Virus record (IMG/VR): IMGVR_UViG_3300027763_000069
Location: 1 to 57,931 of that record
Source: a virus
Strand: one strand, 5' to 3'
Length of the DNA: 57,931 nucleotides
Positions 20,801-28,810 of this stretch are shown here, in pieces. The first letter of the stretch is position 1, and each line of letters starts with the position of its first letter. The notes under the pieces were generated by a model. That model saw nothing but the letters and a program-made list of their open reading frames with translations, did not search any database and was not told where the DNA came from. The position numbers and the translations under genes are program-made.

Positions 20801-23800
20801 ATATTGATTGTTTGCTGATACTGTTCCTTTAAGACCAAATAACGACATATTACGGATTGTTGTGCCGTTTCTCATTAAGAACATGTTCTTTAAGCAATCA
20901 CCAGCATATACGGTCATGTTTCCTGAGCCATTACTAAATGACACTAGATTTCCGCTAGATGTAAATGTTTGTAGGATTCCGCTGAGTGTTGCATTAGATG
21001 CGACAAATATGTAGTTTTCCGCTAATGGATATCCTAAACATAAAGTAATATTAGCTACACTATTAACTTCTTGTGCAAAGTTATAGACATAAGTGTTGGC
21101 CGGAATTCCGGGACCAGTTATCTTCATACCAACTGCTAGTTGAGTAATATTAGATACGTTTGAAATAATGTTACTATTGTTAGTAGTACTACCTCTAAAA
21201 CTAAATGTAGGGCCATCGTTTATTTGTAATGATGTGCTGGTAATACTGCTGCCAACAATATAGTATGTTTGTCCCGATACTACTCCGCCAAAGGTAGTGC
21301 TTGCATTGTTAATGAAAGGACTAATGAACTGCATTGGCATTTGATCTGTTAATCCCACTGTACTATTAACAACCATAGTGTTTGATGTTATAGGGTTAGC
21401 ATTTGCTTCAATAGTTTGAGTGCAATAGAATGTCTTGCTTGTGATCGGTTGTACTACTGCACTACGTAGTTCGTCTCCGATAATCGATACGTTTTCTGGT
21501 ACAACGATCGGTAGCATTTCATTGTATGTGCCAGTCTTAACATATATTGATGCAGAGATACCTGTGTTGGATCCTGGAACACTATATGTATTTTGGTTAG
21601 TTAATGCTGTCAATACGATTGACATTAAACTTGATATTTCAGTTGCTGTTCCAGCTTCAGCAGTTAGTGTATTATCAATAATTTGATTAACAACTGCGCT
21701 TGGTGTAACGTTATTCAATAGTTGATAGTTTGTTGACACACTAGTGTTAGTTATAACGCTTTGCATTACACTTAACAAGTAGGTCAACGATGGGCTATAG
21801 TAAGCTACTGTAGATGCTACTAGACTGTTGATGAACTGTGTTTTACTGCCAACATAAAAATATGATAATGTAGCCGCAACAGTTTGACTATTGCCGCCAC
21901 GCTTCAGATCGTAAATGATTGCATCAATAATTCTTTCAGCATCTCTTTGAGTATAGTTTACATCCCATAGACTATCAGGACTAAACGGACTAATATTTTG
22001 ACTCATTTGATACAGCATCCATTGGTACATTTCTGCAACCATAAACGCTTTATTGTTCTTTAAAAGTGTTACTACATTAGTATAGTAAAATCCTTGATTG
22101 ATTTTATCACAGGCATATCTAATAGTCTGCCAAGGTTGGTCCCATGTGTTTCCGTATGATGCTATATCTTGGCCGGTAAATGTATCAACATAATAGACGG
22201 CTGGTACTACATTTAGTTTCTTCCAGTTAGGAACATCTGACATTACTCCCAACACATATGTATCAGTTCCAATCTCTACTGTACTAGGTCTGTTGTTTTT
22301 AAATGTTCTTAAATCTCCTCGTGCGTTTAAAGAGTTGTTAAGATCATGTGCTATTAATAAAATCCAATTGGCTGAAGTAATGTCGTAGTCTGGTCTATTA
22401 GTAGCCACAGGAGAAATATATGATGCTGTATTTTTATTCACGCAGACATATGTTCCGGTTGCCCAAGAAACTACATCACCTACGGAATATTGAGAGCCAA
22501 CAGTCCAGCGACTTGCCCACTGTTTGCCCGGTATTAGTAATGACCAGTAGTTAGAATTTAATCCTAAGAATGATAAAGTCTGTCCGTCAATGAGTGTGCT
22601 AGTTGGTGCGCTTGACAGAACAACAGAGTTTAAAGTTCCAGTAACAGTTGTTGAACTAACTGATTGTGCAGTACTAACTACCCATGATGTTCCTGAACCA
22701 GATACGATATAGCTACTAGAAATACCGGTTCCTGAAATAACCATGCCAACAGTAAATGTTCCGGTTACAGTTCCGCTTAATGTTAAAACGGTTCCGCTGG
22801 CCGGAGTAACAGTAGTAGTTCCCGAGCCGTATGCTCCTGGATTAGTAGCATAGGATAGTGTAATGCTAGTAGTAGAACTTGCTGTACAACTAAATGTTCC
22901 GTTGAAGGATGTATTGCTATTTCCTGCTATAATATATTGCACATTTGTTGACGGCGCAGACGACTGCGTTGGAATAGCAAATGCCACAGCGTATGAGCTT
23001 GGAACTTTTGATGTAAATGAACTAGCTGTAATAGTTGCTACAACAGATGTTAGTGTAGTAGTACCTGTACCATATGATCCAGGATCCGTTGGATAGCTTA
23101 GAGTAATACTAGACGTAGAACTTGCTGTCGCTGTAAAAGATCCGTTATATGAACTATTACTGTTTCCTGCTACAGTATAAGAAATACCAGTGCTAGGTGC
23201 TACGCTTTGAGCTGGAATAGCCAAGGTTACTAGATACGGGCCATTGGCGGTTGCAGAAGTAAAGGAAACAATAGTTATTGGCGTTCCAGTAATCTTTCCT
23301 GTTGCTGATGCTGTTGAAGTAGATACTGATGATACTCGTTGACCGCTAGTCAAGCCGGTACCAGCTACTATCATACCAGGACTAATGCTAGTGCTAGATA
23401 AAAGATTTATTGTTTTTCCCGAGCTTCCGCTGGCAATATAACTCTTAGTTAAAGTGCTAGTGTTTGGGTCTTGGGCAGTATTTCTTGCAGTTGCTTCATA
23501 TAAAACGCCATTGCGTGAAACTAAATCGCCAGGAGCGTAGGCAGTAGCAGAACTCCAGTCATTTCTTACAGTATAACCAACGTTAAATAATCCCCAATTA
23601 GTGTCGTCTGTGTTTGGAAAATTATTTAAATTATTTGCTGTTTTAGAAATGTATGCATCGCCACCATATATAATTGTGTCACCAAGTTGATATGTTACTG
23701 AGCTTGTCCACATTACATCGGACATTTGTCCAGGAATCCATAGCGTAAAGTTGCTAGTATTTAAATTTGAACTAGCTGTATGGAACTGTGTGCAGATGTA

Positions 23801-24388
23801 AATGTTTGCATCAACCTTAACTAGGTCATTAAGTTTATATCGGGCACCATTGGTCCACGCTCCCTTGTACTCAACACCAGAATAGTATACTGCCCATGAT
23901 GATTGATTTGCTTCAAGACCTAAAACAGTTGATGAGGCACTTGTGTGGTTAGCAATACATTTATAAACAATACCTCCGTATTTTACAACATCGTTAACTC
24001 CGTATGCGGTATTAATGTTCCAGCTTGGATTCCAACCTTCAAACTCAGTGTAGACTGTCCAGTTTGCCGTATCTGCGGCAAATGTAGAACTAAGGTGTGC
24101 TACTGTAGAAGCATAGGCTTTACCACCAAATATAACAATATGGCCAACACCGTATGAATAATTTGATTGCCAAGGACCGACCCAAGTTTTACCGTCGAGC
24201 ATTATTGCCCAGCGAGGGAAAATATTATACAAATCTGTATAAAAATTTGCACTTGCGGTATTTGGAACTAGGCAAGTATATGCTTTTCCGTCATTAATAA
24301 CTATGTCGTCTCGTGCGTATTCTGTACCAGGAGTCCATGTGCCTGCCCAGTTGTAGCGTAGTCTACCTAGTTTAAATTCTGCTGCCAT
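14831..24388 (-). CDS. Giant modular tail-fibre/adhesin protein (3185 aa), paralog of the 3357-aa gene, with inserted lectin domain
   Basis: The order of parts follows its downstream neighbour. Seven CBM5/12-like modules occupy ~1-680 (for example YGVNDVVKYGGIVYKCIANH). The beta-helix has VYYVDTFTGQDIASYGNTW and YVKTGTYNE near 948. The core near 1260 has NDYTMVISDGIGIWC, and the C-terminus near 3098 has VPTQRAVKSYL. Two features are its own: a tandem duplication of ~75 residues within about 360-530, and a LamG-type lectin domain at ~2383-2570 (SSLYLDGSSYVTVASDA to GYIDEVRVSRGVSRYTTTF) lying between BNR-like repeats (IAYGNGTFVAISSDN; LTYGSGIFVAVNNNG). Receptor binding is inferred. AAGGA precedes the ATG, and a one-mismatch late-promoter-like GATAAGTA lies at 24412-24419. 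Confidence 0.75.
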   Translation of the reverse strand: MAAEFKLGRLRYNWAGTWTPGTEYARDDIVINDGKAYTCLVPNTASANFYTDLYNIFPRWAIMLDGKTWVGPWQSNYSYGVGHIVIFGGKAYASTVAHLSSTFAADTANWTVYTEFEGWNPSWNINTAYGVNDVVKYGGIVYKCIANHTSASSTVLGLEANQSSWAVYYSGVEYKGAWTNGARYKLNDLVKVDANIYICTQFHTASSNLNTSNFTLWIPGQMSDVMWTSSVTYQLGDTIIYGGDAYISKTANNLNNFPNTDDTNWGLFNVGYTVRNDWSSATAYAPGDLVSRNGVLYEATARNTAQDPNTSTLTKSYIASGSSGKTINLLSSTSISPGMIVAGTGLTSGQRVSSVSTSTASATGKITGTPITIVSFTSATANGPYLVTLAIPAQSVAPSTGISYTVAGNSNSSYNGSFTATASSTSSITLSYPTDPGSYGTGTTTLTSVVATITASSFTSKVPSSYAVAFAIPTQSSAPSTNVQYIIAGNSNTSFNGTFSCTASSTTSITLSYATNPGAYGSGTTTVTPASGTVLTLSGTVTGTFTVGMVISGTGISSSYIVSGSGTSWVVSTAQSVSSTTVTGTLNSVVLSSAPTSTLIDGQTLSFLGLNSNYWSLLIPGKQWASRWTVGSQYSVGDVVSWATGTYVCVNKNTASYISPVATNRPDYDITSANWILLIAHDLNNSLNARGDLRTFKNNRPSTVEIGTDTYVLGVMSDVPNWKKLNVVPAVYYVDTFTGQDIASYGNTWDQPWQTIRYACDKINQGFYYTNVVTLLKNNKAFMVAEMYQWMLYQMSQNISPFSPDSLWDVNYTQRDAERIIDAIIYDLKRGGNSQTVAATLSYFYVGSKTQFINSLVASTVAYYSPSLTYLLSVMQSVITNTSVSTNYQLLNNVTPSAVVNQIIDNTLTAEAGTATEISSLMSIVLTALTNQNTYSVPGSNTGISASIYVKTGTYNEMLPIVVPENVSIIGDELRSAVVQPITSKTFYCTQTIEANANPITSNTMVVNSTVGLTDQMPMQFISPFINNASTTFGGVVSGQTYYIVGSSITSTSLQINDGPTFSFRGSTTNNSNIISNVSNITQLAVGMKITGPGIPANTYVYNFAQEVNSVANITLCLGYPLAENYIFVASNATLSGILQTFTSSGNLVSFSNGSGNMTVYAGDCLKNMFLMRNGTTIRNMSLFGLKGTVSANNQYQTARPTGGSYTSLDPGTGPNDTSAWIIRKSPYAQNLTVFGDGSTGIKIDGTLHNGGSKSIVSNDYTMVISDGIGIWCTGPGAITEAISVFSYYCYAGYFAEAGGRIRSANGNSSYGTFGVVSEGYDLTEVPLTGTVNNQSQQVQAGVISAFGTSDQLLKLNYSNAGSAYYNPTTNMLKWSNEFLTVWTNDANVSFIKNNIAPTGYTEAWLLTGSTSTPGTGYIQQSIAINPAGYSYTNISGVTQDGAPGNGATFDIKVTPAGYVVTVNTAGTLYQTGNNILISGSQLGGLDITNDLTIVVGNLSGTGISTIDATSGTVPAGSSQSFTLSMYVYAGNSASIDMQAVFSGATTVTSGINYNVSSHTVTPYSGTSITNSANGGTLPASYGAQKTLVTGWYRVWMSINDSTGVNTSLTYKFFPQGANAPIANTYSIIYGAQLEVSSVEVLPEFYLETTTNRFTAYANYQVVGAGAGAILSGEESRSQSVFNARIITDNNGFTGGAGYATSVNTAQEGNDYSIRLASTDQGLYNYLGMRIFVSSGTGAGQYGFVSYYNNSSGVDANGVTSKTALVLKETVDPVSVISSTYSATAALNLLTLSSGTDISTWYVNQAVQFIPTYYTTTATATSIDTVVVTATVGGVINTIAVPTASLALNMPVTFGAGSFNITEGYLYYIVDIDYDLDLIQLSTEISGNPIQLSTVASGSQTMTYPRYSGYIKAPTSNMVPNIDIQFTGVSLGGLSLGSTYYINDIIDANNFTVSTNKVTLTSVETVGGTTNTVRATTSSLVALNPVVFSGTIFDAAISPGTTYYISKIVDANNFNITNTIIRFTATQTEFSTNLIKVSDTTNFVVGNPIIFSGIPSGTTFGNIAPETVYYIQTINPSTNQITITLDKTNTFTLTNKDGLILARTCPEAISLGAGTGSMTLTSTGTRLVVTNSVGNISTMNGTFSTSLFGGINSYTRYFITAITPPGQGSSNTTLSISTSRAGTPITLATGVGNMQMAASGWDNITPGTPDVVTLDSTSSYIIEPKTTFSLPSYQQASGVVSSPLSNGASFSAVAYGNNYFIAVPTSGTKGAVSSNGTTWAPVSLPSTVNAWTGIAYGNSYWAALGTTTSGSNSVVAYSNSNGLGWRTSSLPTNSSWSKIAYGNGTFVAISSDNTRAAYSSNQGLTWTATSLPSSTPITGTGTPVISTTQQKFGISSLYLDGSSYVTVASDARFAYNKEDFTVEFFWRPTALGAQQVLIDQRSTSNDAAIYLEMNTSGNIRLFVNNAYQITSSVTCSAGSWNHVAVSRASGTTRLFVNGTLTPTTYTDANTYATRPIVIGASFTGATLATGYIDEVRVSRGVSRYTTTFTPTLQEFVSDANTTLLMHLNNTDASTAITSTIGSWVALTYGSGIFVAVNNNGQTAWSPDGITWNSSTLPTSNVILSGVTIIGSAGQFTCTTTTATQLVVGQSVVVSGPLTGDGTVTNGTYYISETNGKSSFTLAATYINAIQGTNPITTGAGSTTGLSFAVGGPAYTDVAFGNNKFVAIQSGRGLRSAISFDGVNWTQSATYMSATNLAYGQGVFVAVNANGTDAYSSEHGIYWKTRTLTYGSISAMVFGYSTSNIGLFATLTGDGSSSGNVTVISEGARAQGRPSIDSGVITAVSLWEPGSNYTSSPSVTFSDYNVSVTASITPRVGNGALANPTFINRGTGYNTTSTVVTITGNGYADTFQTGLNLIVKNLQSVPLVGSNLSIAGSSQIYKVTSASAVFGTTAPFIEATIQISPEMTTARSPNHGTAVELRQLYSQCRVTNHDFLLVGTGNRATANYPYTDITTAKINQQAVETNQGHVFYTSTDENGNFSVGGLFGVQQATGTVTLNATQFGLSGLETLSLGGIAVGSSSVVITQFSTDNTFAANSDAIVPTQRAVKSYLTGRLSQGGANTYTGNFIAGTVSIGAPNFIKSTVSNGLVGSAIKMANKVYINGKGVDGSMAALDMFMRSATKRGL

Positions 24389-24430
24389 TTTATATTTTTC
24401 CTTATCTCTCTATTACTTATCTGTTTGTTT

Positions 24431-24805
24431 TTAGCTGACAATTTGATCTTGCGAGTAAGGGTAAGATTTGTTAATTCTTACCACTAGCTCGCCTTGAGCA
24501 TTAATGTAGTAGTAGCAATCTTTACCGTCCCAACGATACTGATCAAATGCCAAGTTTGGGTACGGACGACTATGGTCCGATGCTAGTCTTCCGTCAAAGA
24601 AATCAATACCGTATTCAAAACTTTCAAAGTTATTGTCAGTTGATCCAGGCACGTTTAATGTGATAGTGTCCACATCTTTGATCTGATCAATCTTACTAAA
24701 ATACAATATATTATCGTCACCTCTGCGAAGTGCATAGAAAAATCTAGGATTGCCTTCACCTAATACTTCGTTTAAACTAATTTCGCCGCCAACATAGTAA
24801 GTCAT
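24431..24805 (-). CDS. Hypothetical protein (124 aa) in the fibre cluster
   Basis: I do not recognise this family. It starts MTYYVGGEISLNEVLGEGNP, then has an acidic, aromatic-rich body (RFFYALRRGDDNILYFSKID; NNFESFEYGIDFFDGRLAS; QYRWDGKDCYYYINAQGELV). It differs from the surrounding Ser/Thr-rich fibres in having charged residues, many Tyr/Phe and one Cys, which suggests a compact globular protein. It lies between the giant fibre and a 114-residue beta protein, all in one transcription direction, and has a Shine-Dalgarno AAGGA 8-9 bases before the ATG. A virion accessory or fibre-attachment protein is inferred from location only. Confidence 0.55.
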   Translation of the reverse strand: MTYYVGGEISLNEVLGEGNPRFFYALRRGDDNILYFSKIDQIKDVDTITLNVPGSTDNNFESFEYGIDFFDGRLASDHSRPYPNLAFDQYRWDGKDCYYYINAQGELVVRINKSYPYSQDQIVS

Positions 24806-24816
24806 AATATATTCCT

Positions 24817-25161
24817 TTAAATAATCTCAACGTAGCTCATTACAAGATCTAAGCTGTCATCTATACTTGATGAGATTGTAATTGTAGTACTTGCACCTAA
24901 TACCAATTTCTCGCCACCATTAACTACTCGCAAACTTTGATTTGGTGGTACAAGAACATCTTTTATAAAATAAGCAGTCACAGGGCTACCGTTGTCTCCA
25001 GTAGGATCAGTTAGCTTAATGCTTGCTAACAAAATAGAGTTTGTTAGGTTAGACAAACTAAGACCAATAACCGTAGTCTTTGAACTTGCGCCAGTTGTTA
25101 GTACGTCCGTGTCCGTTGTGCCTAACTCAGACTTTAATACGTTTTTAAAATATGTTGCCAT
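24817..25161 (-). CDS. Small beta-rich virion-type protein (114 aa)
   Basis: No firm family assignment. Predicted strands include TTVIGLSLSNLTNSILLASI, a short loop with GDNGSPVTAYFIKDVLVPP, SLRVVNGGEKLVLGASTTI and a final strand LDLVMSYVEII. The pattern of a first strand pair with N-rich turn, a 'vpP..s..v..geklvL..g..i' middle and a last strand is shared with the 105-residue protein at 32412-32729 and loosely with that at 4332-4685. It sits 6 bases upstream of nothing but the 1173-residue fibre (start 28689, stop 25168), so they are probably co-translated. The role is unknown; a small virion subunit is inferred. Confidence 0.55.
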   Translation of the reverse strand: MATYFKNVLKSELGTTDTDVLTTGASSKTTVIGLSLSNLTNSILLASIKLTDPTGDNGSPVTAYFIKDVLVPPNQSLRVVNGGEKLVLGASTTITISSSIDDSLDLVMSYVEII

Positions 25162-25167
25162 GTTATG

Positions 25168-28100
25168 TTATCCAAAAATAATTGCAGAAGTTATACCTTG
25201 CATTTCAGCTTCCGCGGCTGTTATACCTGCATTCGCACCGGCAATTCCTGTCCAGAATTGTCCGGTCCATGTTTCAATTCTTTGATCAGTAGTATTAAAT
25301 CTCATCATACCCGGTTCTAATACTACTGGTCTTGATCCTGTATCACCTTTTGGAACTACAAATCCGCCAGTTCCGCCAATCTTAAAATATCCTGTTCCAG
25401 TGTGTATAATCTCAGTTATACTACCCAAAACTGTATTAGTAATTGTATTTCCTTGTATTCTAAAGTTTTCAATAGAAACTGTGCCACTTAATACTAAATC
25501 TGTTCCAGGAACTGTAGTACTTATCGTATTTCCGTCTATTAATATATTTTCAAACTGTCCAGTTCCTGTAACAGTTAGAGTTCCGTTAATATCGGTATTA
25601 CCGTTTTGTGTAAAGTCGCCAGTTTGTGTGTAATCACCGGTTTGATCCACTGTACCTGTAATATTAGTGTCTAGTAAAGTACTAGTTCCATTAACAGTAA
25701 CATCTTGCCCGAACTCAGCATCATTATTAGGAATAGAAATTATTCCGCCGTTTGATGATAATACTAAATCTGTGTTAGTTTCAGTTGTGGTAATTGTATT
25801 TTGACTTATGTTAACTAGTCCAATAGTTGACTGGTTAGCATACAAGTTATCCCAACGGAGATCACTGCGTCCTAGATCATATTCATCGGTTGTGCTAGGA
25901 AGAATATCACTGTTAACTCCTGCTACAAAATTTACAGTATCAGTGGTTTGATCACCTACTTGAATATTACCAGAAATAGTAATGTTGCCAGTAACATCTA
26001 AATTTCCTGCAATGTTTACATTATTAAGAAAGTTAATTTCATCAGTTGCTGACTCTACATTTATTGCGCCAGTAATGCTTTCAAACGTGTTACCTGATAA
26101 TCTCAAGTTACCAGTTTCTATCTTAGTGCCGTCAATGAAGGTAGTATTGCCACCGTTGGTAAATGTTATTCCGTTTTGAGAGTTAATAAAAAAGTTTGAG
26201 TTAGAAAACTCAATGCTTCCGTCTTGTTGATTAACATAGAATAAGTCGCCGATACGGAAATTGCCTTTGTGATCTACTGAGCTGTAGTATATTTTTGCTC
26301 CGCCTGTTTCTACTATTTCGTTATCTTGAATGACATGACTTATATCATTATCACTGCGTTTACCCACACCAATGTAGGCCAAGTTCTGTCCAATTAGATA
26401 TGCAACAACACCTAATCCCGCACCTTCAATGCCGTAGTTTCCGTAGACCGTTGCTGATCCAATAGCACGAACTTCTACACCAAAGTCGCTGTAGTCAACT
26501 AGATCAATCTTAGTAGCAGTAGCACCATTTGTACTATTACGTATATCCTGTATTAATACATTTTCATCTACAAATATAGTTGATGCGTTTGCGCCATCAA
26601 ATCTACTTAAGAATACTGTGTAGGTATCGCTTGATAAAATACTTGTGGGTGCTGTGAATGTTGTAGTATAACGTGCTACACCTTTACTAATTCTTACATC
26701 GTCTAAATATCCTAAAAACCCGCTGGCACCGTCAAACCGTGCTCCAATAGTTAATGGGCCTTGAATATAATTATTATTATCTGTATAGGTACTTCCGGTT
26801 TGTGTACCATTAATAAACATTTTTGTGCTTGTTCCTGATTTTGAAACAGCAATATGAGTCCATGTATTATTTGCAACAGCTGAGCTAGCTGTAATAACAT
26901 TAACAGCATTAACGTTAAATGTTGGTGTTCCAACTGCTGTTAGATAAAGTGTAGGCGCTAGTTGTGGTGCAGCCGAACGGAAATCAATTAATTGTTGGAT
27001 ACCGCCAGTCGTTCCAGTTTTATAAAACCATAGTTCAATAGTCCAGTTACCTGTGCCGTATCTAAAATCTGGGTGTGTTGGTACACTGGCATAATCGCCA
27101 GTTCCGTCTAAAGATAAACTTGCTGAGCCCCACTTCTTAACACTTGTAGAAAGTTTAGCATTGCCGTTTGCTACAATAGTTTTTCCGCCTCGAGCTGTTG
27201 CTGTTTGTAACCCTGCAACTTTACCAGTTAGATAAAGTTTACCATCTGTATCTTTAGCGGCAATAGTGCCACTAGCCAATACAGTGACTCCGTCAGTATC
27301 ATAGTAACTGATAGTATTACCAACATTAAATGTTCCTGTAGTGCCACTTAGCCGTAGAGCTGTTTTGCCCGCATTGGCAAATCCTGTAGCACCACTGTAT
27401 AGATACATGCCTTTATCAGCAAAGTAACTAAAACTGTTTAACCACTCAACGCGAACGCCGTTAGTTGCTATCAAACATTCTTGATTTGGTGTAAAGAACG
27501 TTACGCTATTGAATAAACAAGCGGCTTCTTTGCTTAGGATGTTAGCAACGCTACCGTCAAGTAGTATGCCTTTGCCTGCATCGTTACTGTCAAATCCGTA
27601 AGGATCTCCTGCACTAGTTACACTACCTCTGCTAATAACTGTAACATTTCTTACATAAGGGCTTTTTGTAGTTACTGTAAAGTTGTTAGCAAAACGGAAA
27701 GCATAACCAGTATTGTTTGTGCCGTTGTATCTATAACCTGTAATGGTTAGATCTTCAACCGTAGTTTCGCCGTTGAGTAAAAATGCATCTTTATCAACAG
27801 TAGCTACTGTAGGTTGAATAGTAACTGAACGTATACTTTTGCCCTTAACTACTACTCCTACTGGTACAGTTAATGGAAAAATTTCAGTGTATGTTCCTGG
27901 ATACAAGAATACAGTATCGCCGGCGCTTGCTGATGTTAGAGCTTTCTTTAAACTAGCATATGGGTCGTTTTGATGTGTTCCACTATATGTGTCGTTACCG
28001 TTTGTAGCAACATAGTAGATTTTGCCTTGTCTACGATTTAGCTGTACGCCGTCAACTGATAGATCAATTACTTCAACGCTGTCGGTATATAAAGTACTGG

Positions 28101-28689
28101 TATAAACATTGTTCCAACGCTTGTCTGAGCTACCTAGATTGTAAGTTTCAGTTTCATTAGGTATAATACTACTAGCAATATCAGCATTAAATGTAATATT
28201 GTCAGTGTTAGTATCACCAATAGTGATATTGCCGTCTGCTGTAATATTGCCCGTAGCATGTAGGTTACCGTGTACTGTAGTATCTGCATAGATTTCTACA
28301 GTGCCAAGGCCATCCGGGCGAAGTTCTAAGTTTTTATTAGTATCATTGGTTGAAATAATATTACCGTCAATGGTAACAAAATCAACTTTTAACTTATTTT
28401 GGTATACTATTGCGGCGCCATTAAATCCTGCTAGATTTAAAATGCCTGTTGAACTATCAACTGTATTACCTGAGATGGTAATATCACCAACATTTAAGTT
28501 GTCAGTTTCTAGATATATTGTTCTTGTTGTGCCGTTTACCTGTAGGTCATGTGTCGGAGCATCGGTATTCACGCCGATACGCATGTTGTTAACATCGAGA
28601 TATAGAAGGTCAGTCTCAAAGGCTAAGTTCACACCTTCGCGAAGAAGGTTTGCCTTTAAGAGCGGACCGGAAATTCGACCAATGGACAT
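25168..28689 (-). CDS. Beta-helix tail fibre protein with inserted LamG lectin domain (1173 aa)
   Basis: The N-terminus MSIGRISGPLLKANLLREG is shared with the 901-residue paralog (MSKQLGRISGPLLNANLLRD). It continues with repeated 'VTGNITADGNI' and 'YNLGSSDKRWNNVY' fibre modules. A right-handed beta-helix begins near 223 (YYVATNGNDTYSGTH) with FLYPGTYTEIFPLTVPVGV. After GFANAG (~435) an insert of ~300 residues contains a LamG-like lectin domain (about 510-700: LSLDGTGDYASVPTHPDF to LDDVRISKGVARYTTTF). The shared backbone resumes at FGVEVRAI (~735). The C-terminus has VPKGDTGSRP and MMRFNTTDQRIETWTG, a terminal module also seen in the 901- and 280-residue proteins. A trimeric long-fibre role is inferred. 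GGAG lies before the ATG. Confidence 0.75.
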   Translation of the reverse strand: MSIGRISGPLLKANLLREGVNLAFETDLLYLDVNNMRIGVNTDAPTHDLQVNGTTRTIYLETDNLNVGDITISGNTVDSSTGILNLAGFNGAAIVYQNKLKVDFVTIDGNIISTNDTNKNLELRPDGLGTVEIYADTTVHGNLHATGNITADGNITIGDTNTDNITFNADIASSIIPNETETYNLGSSDKRWNNVYTSTLYTDSVEVIDLSVDGVQLNRRQGKIYYVATNGNDTYSGTHQNDPYASLKKALTSASAGDTVFLYPGTYTEIFPLTVPVGVVVKGKSIRSVTIQPTVATVDKDAFLLNGETTVEDLTITGYRYNGTNNTGYAFRFANNFTVTTKSPYVRNVTVISRGSVTSAGDPYGFDSNDAGKGILLDGSVANILSKEAACLFNSVTFFTPNQECLIATNGVRVEWLNSFSYFADKGMYLYSGATGFANAGKTALRLSGTTGTFNVGNTISYYDTDGVTVLASGTIAAKDTDGKLYLTGKVAGLQTATARGGKTIVANGNAKLSTSVKKWGSASLSLDGTGDYASVPTHPDFRYGTGNWTIELWFYKTGTTGGIQQLIDFRSAAPQLAPTLYLTAVGTPTFNVNAVNVITASSAVANNTWTHIAVSKSGTSTKMFINGTQTGSTYTDNNNYIQGPLTIGARFDGASGFLGYLDDVRISKGVARYTTTFTAPTSILSSDTYTVFLSRFDGANASTIFVDENVLIQDIRNSTNGATATKIDLVDYSDFGVEVRAIGSATVYGNYGIEGAGLGVVAYLIGQNLAYIGVGKRSDNDISHVIQDNEIVETGGAKIYYSSVDHKGNFRIGDLFYVNQQDGSIEFSNSNFFINSQNGITFTNGGNTTFIDGTKIETGNLRLSGNTFESITGAINVESATDEINFLNNVNIAGNLDVTGNITISGNIQVGDQTTDTVNFVAGVNSDILPSTTDEYDLGRSDLRWDNLYANQSTIGLVNISQNTITTTETNTDLVLSSNGGIISIPNNDAEFGQDVTVNGTSTLLDTNITGTVDQTGDYTQTGDFTQNGNTDINGTLTVTGTGQFENILIDGNTISTTVPGTDLVLSGTVSIENFRIQGNTITNTVLGSITEIIHTGTGYFKIGGTGGFVVPKGDTGSRPVVLEPGMMRFNTTDQRIETWTGQFWTGIAGANAGITAAEAEMQGITSAIIFG

Positions 28690-28810
28690 GCGCTCTCCTA
28701 ATGACCCCGTGTTTCACGGTTAACCACCTTACATTGCGGGTTTACCACAGTTTGATATCGGGGGTTTATTGGTCAAACCCCTCAGTAATATTATTTAGCC
28801 GTTTGGGAAA
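28690..28810 (-). promoter_or_regulatory. Intergenic leader with two hairpins and a late-promoter-like motif
   Basis: This gene-free 121-base stretch separates the two beta-helix fibres. On the minus strand it has a late-promoter-like GCTAAATA (28792-28799, one mismatch to NATAAATA). A 7-bp hairpin follows (28761-28767 with 28775-28781, GGGGTTT/AAACCCC), then a 5-bp hairpin (28707-28711 with 28715-28719, CCGTG/CACGG), then GGAG before the ATG at 28689. Neither hairpin has a U tract, so they look more like leader or processing structures than strong terminators. Confidence 0.4.

Noticed and set aside
28761-28781. GGGGTTT/AAACCCC hairpin as a strong intrinsic terminator
   Set aside because: No U tract follows on either strand, so it is listed only as a leader hairpin.
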